A stretch of 64,000 bases of DNA, taken from contig NZ_FRXN01000006.1 of the NCBI RefSeq assembly GCF_900148515.1, positions 124,001 to 188,000 of the forward strand, read 5' to 3'. Below the pieces are notes generated by a model. That model was not told the DNA's origin and searched no databases. It worked only from the letters and a program-made list of their open reading frames with translations. Source of the stretch: Algoriphagus zhangzhouensis. GTDB lineage: Bacteria > Bacteroidota > Bacteroidia > Cytophagales > Cyclobacteriaceae. Below, piece after piece: positions 51,195 to 58,240 of this stretch (positions are counted from its first letter, which is position 1; each line of letters opens with the position of its first letter). The position numbers and the translations under genes were made by a program.

Positions 51195-52856
51195 CTACAA
51201 AACCTTCTTAAACCAAGCATTTCGTACTCTTCCATTGGTGATCAAAATGCCGGTAATCTTGCCTTTGGAGTCTCTGACAAACTGAATCACATTCGTAGGA
51301 TAATCGGCGGTAAGGACGTCCTTGAATAAGACTTTCGCAGGGATAAAGCCATGCCTTACTTGATAAAGTTCGATTTTGCCATCCTTGACGGAAATGGTGT
51401 ATGTGGTTTCTACCTCGCTACTGTAATATTCTCCCACGTAATCCTTTAAATCCTCTTCCTTGAATTCTGGGTTTGCTACCTCCTTAAAAGTACTTGGAGC
51501 TCCTCCATCAACGGAAACCAATAATTGATCTTTCTTAGTAGCAGTCTCAAATTTCACTTCCACATCTGCAGGTACATCCAGGAGTTTAAAAGTATTGGAA
51601 CTGATAGGAACGAGCGCTCTTTCTCTACCCGTTCCAGAATATCTCAAAGTGTCATTTTTTAACTGGACTTTCTGCATGGATTTGGCCTTGTTGTCCCAAT
51701 AGGTTCCTTCAAATTTAGCTAGTGTTTCATTGCTCAAAGAAATGCTTTTGAAAGTAGGCTTTGGAGTTGGTTCCACATCGCTTTTACCCAAAATGATCTC
51801 TGCAATCTGATTGGAATGCCCTCCTGGATTTCCTGCGGAGAAGTTGGTTAGGGCCACGATGCTTAGCTCGTCCTCAGGATAGGTGGCAACGTAAGCTCGG
51901 AACCCACCAATCGAACCTCCATGCTGGATTCTCTTTTTCCCTAAATGCTCATCCACGATCACACCAAATGCATAATCATTCTCTGATCCATCAGTCAATA
52001 AGTCAACCGTCTGCATCTTTAGAAAAGAGCTTTCCCAACCCTTCTTAGGATGGCTGAAATTGGATAACCAAGTCAAAAGATCGGCAGTCGTGGAATGCAT
52101 ATTCCCCGAACCGACATAACCCCAATATTCTACCGCTCTTTCGAAATGATCCGATCCATAATAGGAAGTCGCATTATTGGGAACAACCCGGCTATAGAGG
52201 TCTTCCACATAGGTCTGAGACATATTCAGCTCAGAGAAAATATTCTCCTGCATCCATTCCTTAAAAACTTCCCCGGTGACATTTTCAATGATATTCACCA
52301 TCAGCATATATCCGGTATTGCAGTAGAGGTATTCTGAACCCGGAGAGAAGTTAAGGTCTTCCTGATTCAGAATAATTCTGTTCAGGTCAGCATTGCTGCG
52401 GGAGTCATCATCTCTCCAGCCAGCCAAGCCAAAAAGCGTATGCAAGCTTCTCAATCCACTGGTATGGTGAAGCATGTGTCGGATGGTGATTTTCTCACCA
52501 AAGTCCGGCAATTCCGGAATGTATTTTCGGATATCATCATCAAAGGAAAGCTTCCCTTCCTCCTCCAGTCGAACGATCCCCATGGCGGTAAACTGCTTGG
52601 AAACGGAACCTGTATTGAAGATGGTTCCCGTGGAATTAGGAACCAGATATTCCAAAGAAGCCAAGCCATAGGCCTGAGAAAAAATCGTTTTCCCATCTTT
52701 CATCACTGCGATGGCTCCTCCCGGATGATTTGGAGTATTCCATTCGGTAAAAAGACTGTCTATTTTCTGGTTCCAAGCCGCATCTGATTGTGCCAAAGAC
52801 TCCAGAGAAAAGAGTAGCAGAACCGCTAAAACAAAGAGAGGATTATATTTTTTCAT
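51195..52856 (-). CDS. Class C beta-lactamase-fold serine hydrolase, exported
   Basis: A 553-residue penicillin-binding-protein-like hydrolase. Signal peptide: PLFVLAVLLLFSLESLAQ. The nucleophile motif S-x-x-K is in TGSVSKQFT (about residue 85-88), the Y-x-N motif is in EYLYCNTGYMLM (about 176-178), and the third motif is the HxG variant in IQHGGSIGGF (about 312). After the catalytic domain (to about residue 375) comes a C-terminal beta-rich region (KFEGTYWDNKAKSMQKVQL and LKDYVGEYYSSEVETTYTI), a common addition in Bacteroidota. It may be a D-Ala-D-Ala peptidase or esterase; resistance is not implied. Confidence 0.92.
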   Translation of the reverse strand: MKKYNPLFVLAVLLLFSLESLAQSDAAWNQKIDSLFTEWNTPNHPGGAIAVMKDGKTIFSQAYGLASLEYLVPNSTGTIFNTGSVSKQFTAMGIVRLEEEGKLSFDDDIRKYIPELPDFGEKITIRHMLHHTSGLRSLHTLFGLAGWRDDDSRSNADLNRIILNQEDLNFSPGSEYLYCNTGYMLMVNIIENVTGEVFKEWMQENIFSELNMSQTYVEDLYSRVVPNNATSYYGSDHFERAVEYWGYVGSGNMHSTTADLLTWLSNFSHPKKGWESSFLKMQTVDLLTDGSENDYAFGVIVDEHLGKKRIQHGGSIGGFRAYVATYPEDELSIVALTNFSAGNPGGHSNQIAEIILGKSDVEPTPKPTFKSISLSNETLAKFEGTYWDNKAKSMQKVQLKNDTLRYSGTGRERALVPISSNTFKLLDVPADVEVKFETATKKDQLLVSVDGGAPSTFKEVANPEFKEEDLKDYVGEYYSSEVETTYTISVKDGKIELYQVRHGFIPAKVLFKDVLTADYPTNVIQFVRDSKGKITGILITNGRVRNAWFKKVL

Positions 52857-53292
52857 GGGATGGTTTTCTATTCAAGGTTGGGAATCTGAATTTAAGGAAT
52901 AGGCTTCTCGAAAAGAAATGGAAATATCACTTCGTCAAGTGAGTGGACCGAGGTAGAATCTTCGAAGAAATACACTTGGTGAAATAAAATGGAAATACGC
53001 CTTCGGCGAGATATGAGATTGCTAAATCATTTATAAAGTAGCGCGAGTCTCCTGACTTGTGCTGTCAATAATGCAGTCTGAGACTGCAACATCCTAGGTC
53101 CAAGTCGGGAGTATGAACCAGAAGTTCTATAGGAGGCTTAAGTTCCTAGGATTCTGGAGCTACGCTACTTATTTTTAAAATTTTGATTGAATTTTTGTGG
53201 CTTTCAGAATTCTTTTGAGTTGAAATTTTATGTGTTAATAGCTAATCCTAAAGATAAATAGGGGTTTAGCTAATTGTCTTTTTAAATATTCT
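52857..53292. other. Repeat-containing intergenic region
   Basis: 436 bp without a gene. It contains mini-hairpin-type words (CGCCTTCGGCG around 52991-53001 with the TGGAAATA spacer also seen at 57.98 kb), REP-like copy C (53041-53098) with a tail resembling copy A, and an AT-rich stretch before the gene at 53293. Promoters for the divergent genes are expected here but not evident. Confidence 0.6.
53041..53098 (+). repeat. REP-like double-hairpin element, copy C
   Basis: Matches copy B almost base for base: GAGTC-TCCT-GACTT hairpin, then the perfect GCAGTCT-G-AGACTGC hairpin and AACATCCTAGG. The G-for-A change in the first arm leaves a G-T pair. Confidence 0.8.
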
Positions 53293-54126
53293 ATGGAAGA
53301 AATATCAGTTCCGGTTCGCAGAAATAGCTTGGATAAAATACTACACTTTGCTGCCCGTTTGCTTGTCATCATAGTTTGGGGAAGTGCCATTTTGTTCGGA
53401 GGCTATATTTTGGCCTTTTACTTTATTGCCTTGATCCAAGGGAATACCAGCCAATGGAATGAAGTGCTCCCGGATATTTATGATGAACGAACTAGGTCAG
53501 CTACACTTGGAATTGGACTTCACTTTGCGGCAGGCGGGATTATTTTGATCCTGGGCTGTATTCAATTGGTGAGATCAGTTCGGATTAAATATCCTTTACT
53601 TCATCGCATTATAGGGCGGATCTATGTGGTGGCTTCGATCGCAGCAGCTTTGGGTGGTCTGACCTTTATTTTTGCCAAGGGAACCATCGGCGGCCTGATC
53701 ATGGATATCGGATTTATAGGCTATGGGGTATTGACTTTTGTAGCTGCTGTGGCTACCATCTATTTTGCCAGATCAGGGAAGATGGAAAAACATCGGGCTT
53801 GGGCCATCCGACTCTTTGCCTTGGCCATAGGTTCTTGGCTCTATAGAATGGATTATGGCTTTTGGTTTATGGTGACAGATCGACTGGGACACAATTCCAA
53901 TTTCACCGGAGCCTTTGATTATTTTATGGACTTCTTTTTTTACCTGCCCAACTTACTGGTAGCAGAGATTTTTATAGGAACGTATAAAGTCTTAAAATCC
54001 GGCCTAGCCAAATCCTTCGCTATTGTTTTCCTTGCTTCAGCCAATCTGTTCCTACTAGTTGCAACCTATTTCTTTACAAAAGAATACTGGGGTCCGGCTA
54101 TTCTAGATGTGATTTTGGGGAGGTAA
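53293..54126 (+). CDS. DUF2306 membrane protein
   Basis: A 277-residue inner-membrane protein with about eight hydrophobic helices. The DUF2306 pattern is visible in LHFAAGGIILILGCIQLV, KYPLLHRIIGRIYVVASIAA, MDIGFIGYGVLTFVAAVATI and MEKHRAWAIRLFALAIGSWL, including the conserved L-H-R-x-x-G-R and K-H-R-x-W motifs. Its biochemical role is not known; the conserved His residues could bind heme or metal. It is monocistronic and lies at the left edge of the AT-rich island. Confidence 0.88.
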   Translation: MEEISVPVRRNSLDKILHFAARLLVIIVWGSAILFGGYILAFYFIALIQGNTSQWNEVLPDIYDERTRSATLGIGLHFAAGGIILILGCIQLVRSVRIKYPLLHRIIGRIYVVASIAAALGGLTFIFAKGTIGGLIMDIGFIGYGVLTFVAAVATIYFARSGKMEKHRAWAIRLFALAIGSWLYRMDYGFWFMVTDRLGHNSNFTGAFDYFMDFFFYLPNLLVAEIFIGTYKVLKSGLAKSFAIVFLASANLFLLVATYFFTKEYWGPAILDVILGR

Positions 54127-54170
54127 AGATGGTGATGTAGAGGAATGGGTGCTACCCCAAGAGGAAGAGA

Positions 54171-54374
54171 TCATGATATTAGGGTGTAGTTGAAAACTAC
54201 ACTCAGTGGGGCTGTTTTAAGCAATCTTCCGAGCACAGCCTTTTCGAGATGAATGATTTCACCACCGGTGCCTTTGCCTTCATCTGCTGGGCAGAATATG
54301 AGTGAGAAAGGAACCACCTGGCCACGATGATCCCTGTTCTTCATAGTGTCAAGGGCTTTGGAAAGTAGAATCAT
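54171..54374 (-). CDS. Small conserved-looking hypothetical protein
   Basis: A 67-residue ORF with ATG at 54374, or ATG at 54344 giving 57 residues starting MKNRDHRGQ. The stretch PFSLIFCPADEGKGTGGEII has a Gly-rich turn followed by an amphipathic tail (HLEKAVLGRLLK). No membrane segment and no enzyme motif. It is divergent from the small HTH-like gene, about 100 bp apart, a layout that resembles small phage or mobile-element modules in Bacteroidota. I do not recognise the family with certainty; coding status rests on codon quality and placement. Confidence 0.5.
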   Translation of the reverse strand: MILLSKALDTMKNRDHRGQVVPFSLIFCPADEGKGTGGEIIHLEKAVLGRLLKTAPLSVVFNYTLIS

Positions 54375-54432
54375 GCTTCAGAAGTAATTTGAAGCAATAT
54401 GAAAGGCTAGAAATGCGGTATATAGGACAAAT

Positions 54433-54458
54433 AAACCGTTTGAAATATGAAACGGTTT
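54433..54458. promoter_or_regulatory. Perfect palindrome before the HTH-like gene
   Basis: Arms AAACCGTTT (54433-54441) and AAACGGTTT (54450-54458) separated by eight bases, 14 bp upstream of the ATG at 54473. A 9+9 bp perfect palindrome in the leader of a small DNA-binding-type gene fits an autoregulatory operator. Confidence 0.55.
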
Positions 54459-54472
54459 GGATAAATTGGGGG

Positions 54473-54670
54473 ATGGAAAAGAAACTAAGCGAACTCTTTG
54501 AGGAGATAATCAATACTCGCGGGGTCCATCACCAGCTGGAGATGCATGAAGGGACAGTAAGAACATACCGGAAACGCTATGCTGATGGAAAAATGACAGT
54601 TGAAAAGATGCGTGAAGTGTTGGTTAAAGCAGGTTATAAAAGGGTGCAGGAGGAGAGATGGGGGAGGTGA
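54473..54670 (+). CDS. Small HTH-like DNA-binding protein
   Basis: A 65-residue protein. The frame extends upstream (ATG 54413, TTG 54389), but the ATG at 54473 has GGGG just before it and lies behind the palindrome, so it is preferred. The sequence MEKKLSELFEEIINTRGVHH, then MHEGTVRTYRKRYADGKM and a final helix (MREVLVKAGYKRVQEE) resembles a helix-turn-helix in which GTVRTYRKR is the recognition helix. The 3' end overlaps the next gene by 13 bp and carries that gene's AGGAGG ribosome site. Likely an autoregulator of the island; inferred, not demonstrated. Confidence 0.65.
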   Translation: MEKKLSELFEEIINTRGVHHQLEMHEGTVRTYRKRYADGKMTVEKMREVLVKAGYKRVQEERWGR

Positions 54671-55455
54671 AGAAAATTGATTTTATCGACGAATTATTTG
54701 AAAGTCAAAAAAAGATATTGCCATTTTTAATACCATTAGTTTATGCTATCGGATATGTGTACTCAGTGTCATATTATAAGTCGTTTGGAATCAATATTAA
54801 ATATTATACCGATATATATGATTGAATATATAATGGAATTGAAATTTTGCTCACTGTCCTTTTATTCTATTTGATATTTAGATTTTTTATAAATGAAAAG
54901 TCATTAGTTTCAATTATGAATGGATTTGGGTTTGATGGAAATAAATGGGGTTGGTTATTATTTTTTATAATTGTAATAGTTTTAAATATTATTATTACAT
55001 CAATTGCTGTCAATCTAAATCTTTATTATAATCAGAATTTCTGGTTTATTTTCATAATGCAGACAACTATAGCGTTTCTAACTATCCAACCAGATACTTT
55101 CTATAGTAAAGAGCATATGGCCTCAATTTTTTTTTTAGTCTCTATAATTATTTTGGTGATGTCATTTCTTCTAGGGAAAATAGAGTCTCATAGAGTTAGT
55201 GAGAAAATCACGAATTATAGGGTTGAATTCTTATACCATGATTCGATTATTTCAACTGATACAGATAGCTTGTTCTTTGTTGGAGAAACAACGGAATTTA
55301 TTTTTTTATATAATATTAATTCCGAAAAGGCAGAGCTTTTTAAAAAGGACGATATTTCTAATTTGAGATTTTTTCCATCTATTTGGGATTTGGAAGAATT
55401 TTCTGAAACAAGCAAGAGTTCCAGGCCAAATGATCAAGGAATTATTCACCAATAA
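54658..55455 (+). pseudogene. Membrane protein interrupted by in-frame TGA
   Basis: A single reading frame of 266 codons broken by TGA at 54823-54825. The start ATG at 54658 has a perfect AGGAGG at 54648-54653. The first part (55 residues) has ILPFLIPLVYAIGYVYSVSY and ends FGINIKYYTDIYD; after the TGA the frame continues with IYNGIEILLTVLLFYLIF, three further hydrophobic segments (for example WGWLLFFIIVIVLNIIITSI and IFFLVSIIILVMSFLLG) and a soluble C-terminal tail. Homology of style continues across the stop, so this is one gene with a nonsense mutation, a sequencing error or, less likely, readthrough. Composition is far more AT-rich than neighbouring genes. It converges on the TIR gene. Confidence 0.72.
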
Positions 55456-55508
55456 AGGTTTTCAATATTTTTCAAATTAAAGGAAAGTTTAGAAAAGGAA
55501 TTGATTAA

Positions 55509-56285
55509 TTAGATTCCTCCTCCATTACTTGAAGATTCTCCTAGGTCTTTTTCACGTTCAATTTCCTCCATTTTCTTTAGGAGGGAATTAAGTTTTTTAG
55601 AACCATAATAATTATTTTTAGTTAAGTCTAATGGTACTATCTTTTCAATATTGTCCCCATAAATTGCCTGCCTATGTTCAAGTTGTTTAGGCCTGGTACG
55701 TTCTTCAATATCGGACACACGATTAGTTAAACCACGTAATAATTTGAGCATTTCGTTTTGAATATCTTTGGCATCCCTCTCAGGAGTAATTGAATCCTTG
55801 GATTTCAATTTTATTGCCGATTCAAAAATTCCATTTATTTCAGGAAAATTTAAACTAAAAACTCTCGAGAAAATTTCGCTGCTTAGTTTTTTCTCACCTG
55901 TCAAATCGTTAAGGTTTTTCATCAGCTTTTCTATCCCTTCTTTTGTACATGAAGTATGATTAAATGAAGATAGAGGGCCCGACACGTCACTTGACTCTAA
56001 CCCTATTAATAAAATAAAAACCCTATTGTCAGAAAGGCCTTTGGCAAGAGCGCCAGCTTCAAATTGTATCCAAGGAGCATGTTGGTTTTCAGGTGTTAAA
56101 CAAATAATGCCAGCACTACTTGATCCCAATTTATTATAAAGTTTATCCATCCAAATTGTGCCCCCTTCTATATCATTTGGCGAAAAGAAAGGTTCAATAC
56201 TTTGAATAACACATTTTATCCATTGGTGGAGAGCTTTTGCAACTAATCCTGATCTTTCGCCAGACCAACTAATAAATAGATTCAT
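55509..56285 (-). CDS. TIR-domain protein
   Basis: A 258-residue protein (ATG 56285; an upstream in-frame ATG at 56327 would add 14 residues before the fold starts). Residues 1-130 form a bacterial TIR domain of the type found in stand-alone immune effectors: NLFISWSGERSGLVAKAL, EPFFSPNDIEGGTIW, SSAGIICLTPENQ and APWIQFEAGALAKGL. W72 and E76 form a W-x3-E motif matching the catalytic Glu region of TIR NAD hydrolases. The remainder is helical, with a coiled-coil-like stretch (IQNEMLKLLRGLTNRVSDIE) and a charged tail. Downstream partner genes are not present; the convergent membrane gene is broken. AT-rich, suggesting transfer. A defence role is inference. Confidence 0.85.
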   Translation of the reverse strand: MNLFISWSGERSGLVAKALHQWIKCVIQSIEPFFSPNDIEGGTIWMDKLYNKLGSSSAGIICLTPENQHAPWIQFEAGALAKGLSDNRVFILLIGLESSDVSGPLSSFNHTSCTKEGIEKLMKNLNDLTGEKKLSSEIFSRVFSLNFPEINGIFESAIKLKSKDSITPERDAKDIQNEMLKLLRGLTNRVSDIEERTRPKQLEHRQAIYGDNIEKIVPLDLTKNNYYGSKKLNSLLKKMEEIEREKDLGESSSNGGGI

Positions 56286-56527
56286 GTTTTTAAAAATTTT
56301 ACTGAAAATACTAAAAAACATTTTCACACCAAATCAAGTAAAGCGGAGCAAGGGGATTGATTTTGGGTGAAAAAGTAGATAAACCAGTATGTTTTCGAAA
56401 TCCCGACAAGGTGAAAGCTTGAAAAAATGTAGTGAATCGGCGCGAAGCGTCGCCGGGTTGAGAAAACGCCGCTTCCAGCGCACGGGAAGTGCCTCTATTG
56501 ATTTTGAATTATTAGAGATTTTAAAAA

Positions 56528-56637
56528 GTTTAGCTTTCGGAGAGATACTTGATACATTTTACTTAGGACATTGTACAAAAGCACTACTTACCACTTACTG
56601 TTTACCACTCACTATTCTCTGCGTCCTCTGTGGTGGA
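56528..56637 (+). repeat. 110-bp repeat unit X, copy 1
   Basis: Starts GTTTAGCTTTCGG and runs through GACATTGTACAAAAGCACTA and TTACCACTTAC to a CCTCTGTGG ending. Copy 2 is at 58121-58231 in the same orientation with scattered substitutions. Confidence 0.78.
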
Positions 56638-56649
56638 TAATTTGGAATA

Positions 56650-56682
56650 GATTGCTTCTCCGCCTCAGCGGATCGCAATGAC
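56650..56682 (+). repeat. GATTGC...GCAATGAC palindromic element, copy 2
   Basis: Ends as in copy 1; core TCCGCC-TCA-GCGGA. One base different from copy 3 at 57890. Confidence 0.8.
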
Positions 56683-56718
56683 GTACCAATAACTAATAAC
56701 TGAATAATCAAATAACTA

Positions 56719-56795
56719 ATACCACTTACTGCTAACAGTTTACCACTCACAAAACCTGCGTCCCCCGCGATAATTATCGGGGTGTGGTGAAAAAA
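56719..56795 (-). repeat. ACCACAGAGG-type block with nested palindrome
   Basis: Read on the minus strand it begins TTTCACCACA right after the hydrolase stop. Compared with the copies at 56587 and 58181, the middle is replaced by a C-run, GATAATTATC and a G-run (56763-56782), a hairpin with one bulged G. Confidence 0.65.
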
Positions 56796-56798
56796 CCT

Positions 56799-57776
56799 CT
56801 ACTTCAATCCCCTTAGAAAAGGCAAGATATATCCCAATTGGTACTCGAAATATTTAGGGCGGCCATCGGCTAGGATATCTACTTCTGTGATGTTGACTGT
56901 TTGTAGGTTTTTGCCGAAGGTTCTTTCCATTCCCTGATTAATGGCTTCTGATTGATCACAGGCAAGGATGGTTTGATAGAGCTGTTCCATGCGGGTGGAG
57001 TCAGCAACAAGTTCTCTGAGATAGGCAAACTCTTCTTCTCTTCCAGGGATATCCAGTTCGAGATATTGATAGATATAACCAGATTCGATTACTCCTTTAT
57101 TGGGATTGGGCCAGTTGTTTTTGGGATCTAAAAATCGCAATGTTGGGATTTCTAAGGTCTCGTTTGTTTTAGATAGGAATTCTGGTTTCCAAGGCAATCT
57201 GGAGAGGATGATTTTTTTCTGCTTTTCCTTGTCGAAATCCAGTCCCAACGAGGTCCATGTTTCTGCAAATTTCAATAGCTCGGGATCGTAGCAACTGGCA
57301 ATCAAGATCGGATTTCCATCATAAATCAGTCCCAAAACTCTTTCTGGATAGTTTTCTGCAATCCATGTCATATCCTGAGCTGCAGCGATCCTGCCAAAGA
57401 ACACAGCTTTTTCAATATTCAATTGATCCATCCAATGAATCAGGTCGCTTGCTTGAGTAGCTACATCATAGCCCCAGGAAGTATCCGTGCTTTTTCCATA
57501 TCCCCTGCGAATAGGAGCCAATACATGAGCTTCCTCGCTGATCTTTTCCAAAAATGGCAAGACCGGCTCGAGGTAGGGGAGGTATTCCCCTTCGAAGTAG
57601 TTGTGGAAATCCTGAACCCAAATAAAGGTGATTCCTTCCCCTCTGAAGTCCATGTATTGCATTTTGATATCGCCCAAATCAGCGATTTTACTTTCGTAGG
57701 ATTGAGTTTCTTGTCCGAAAAGAATGCTAGAAGCAGTAAAGAAAAAGGAAAGAATTAATACTCTTATAAAAGTCAT
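56799..57776 (-). CDS. Alpha/beta-hydrolase-fold protein, nucleophile apparently lost
   Basis: A 325-residue exported protein; the ATG at 57776 starts a signal peptide (TFIRVLILSFFFTASSILFG), preferred over the frame opening at 57806. The fold is an alpha/beta hydrolase: VQDFHNYFEGEYLPYLEP, HVLAPIRRGYGKSTDTSWG, LIHWMDQLNIEKAVFFG and YPERVLGLIYDGNPILI. At the nucleophile elbow, where G-x-S-x-G is expected after the strand KAVFFG, the sequence is GRIAAA, with no Ser, Cys or Asp. It may be a non-catalytic binding protein. The gene is flanked by matching repeats on both sides. Confidence 0.82.
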   Translation of the reverse strand: MTFIRVLILSFFFTASSILFGQETQSYESKIADLGDIKMQYMDFRGEGITFIWVQDFHNYFEGEYLPYLEPVLPFLEKISEEAHVLAPIRRGYGKSTDTSWGYDVATQASDLIHWMDQLNIEKAVFFGRIAAAQDMTWIAENYPERVLGLIYDGNPILIASCYDPELLKFAETWTSLGLDFDKEKQKKIILSRLPWKPEFLSKTNETLEIPTLRFLDPKNNWPNPNKGVIESGYIYQYLELDIPGREEEFAYLRELVADSTRMEQLYQTILACDQSEAINQGMERTFGKNLQTVNITEVDILADGRPKYFEYQLGYILPFLRGLK

Positions 57777-57889
57777 TGGGTCTGGATTGAGATTAAATAA
57801 TGACAATGATAAAGGGTAATCGAATCAAAAAATCTTATTTAAGATAGTGTAAAATGGTGTTTTTTGGAAATTTCAATTCAAGTGGAGGA

Positions 57890-57922
57890 GATTGCTTCTC
57901 CGCCTCGGCGGATCGCAATGAC
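57890..57922 (+). repeat. GATTGC...GCAATGAC palindromic element, copy 3
   Basis: Core TCCGCC-TCG-GCGGA between the conserved ends; same orientation as copy 2 on the other side of the hydrolase gene. Confidence 0.8.
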
Positions 57923-58120
57923 ATGAGTATTCTTCAAGCGATCGAAACTAGAGGAGCGATGTAGTCTCATCAGAGAAATACGCTTCGCGAAATACAATGG
58001 AAATACACCTTCGGCGAAATAAAATGGAAATATGCCTCCGGCGAGATATTGGACTATCTGCGGTAGCTATCTATTTATTAAAACATCCCCCTCACCCCCT
58101 TCGAAGGGGGAATTGTTTTC

Positions 58121-58231
58121 GTTTAGCCTTCGGCGAGATACTTGGTACATTGTACTTAAGACATTGTACAAAAGCACTAGTTACCACTTACAGTTCACCT
58201 CTTACAAAACCCTCCGCGTCCTCTGTGGTGA
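58121..58231 (+). repeat. 110-bp repeat unit X, copy 2
   Basis: Same order of words as copy 1 (GTTTAGCCTTCGG, GACATTGTACAAAAGCACTA, TTACCACTTACAG, CCTCTGTGG). It ends 10 bp before the response-regulator stop on the minus strand. Confidence 0.78.
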
Positions 58232-58240
58232 AGAAGAAAA

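Larger units (their letters stand above)
56328..56798. other. Repeat-filled intergenic region left of the alpha/beta hydrolase
   Basis: About 470 bp without a credible gene. It contains a GGCG/CGCC hairpin near 56440, a 110-bp unit (56528-56637) repeated at 58121-58231, a GATTGC...GCAATGAC element (56650-56682), and another CACCACAGAGG-type block (56719-56795) in which the palindrome GATAATTATC flanked by C and G runs is nested. The open frame at 56389-56640 is made of these repeats and is not annotated. Confidence 0.7.
57777..58240. other. Repeat-filled intergenic region right of the alpha/beta hydrolase
   Basis: 464 bp without a credible gene. It holds GATTGC...GCAATGAC copy 3 (57890-57922), a run of mini-hairpins with TGGAAATA spacers (about 57967-58060; CGCTTCGCG, CCTTCGG, CCTCCGG), the palindrome CCCCCTTCGAAGGGGG (58096-58111) and unit X copy 2 (58121-58231). 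Open frames at 57997-58293 are repeat-derived. Confidence 0.7.

Noticed and set aside
51195..52856. Calling the serine hydrolase an antibiotic beta-lactamase.
   Set aside because: The motifs are shared by peptidases and esterases; length and C-terminal extension are unlike classical AmpC enzymes.
55509..56285. Assigning the TIR protein to Thoeris or a TIR-type CBASS.
   Set aside because: No ThsA-like gene and no nucleotide cyclase in the window; only a broken membrane gene and a small regulator are adjacent.
56389..56640. An 83-codon open frame right of the TIR gene.
   Set aside because: It is composed of intergenic repeat unit X and an ACCACAGAGG block that recur elsewhere without a conserved frame.
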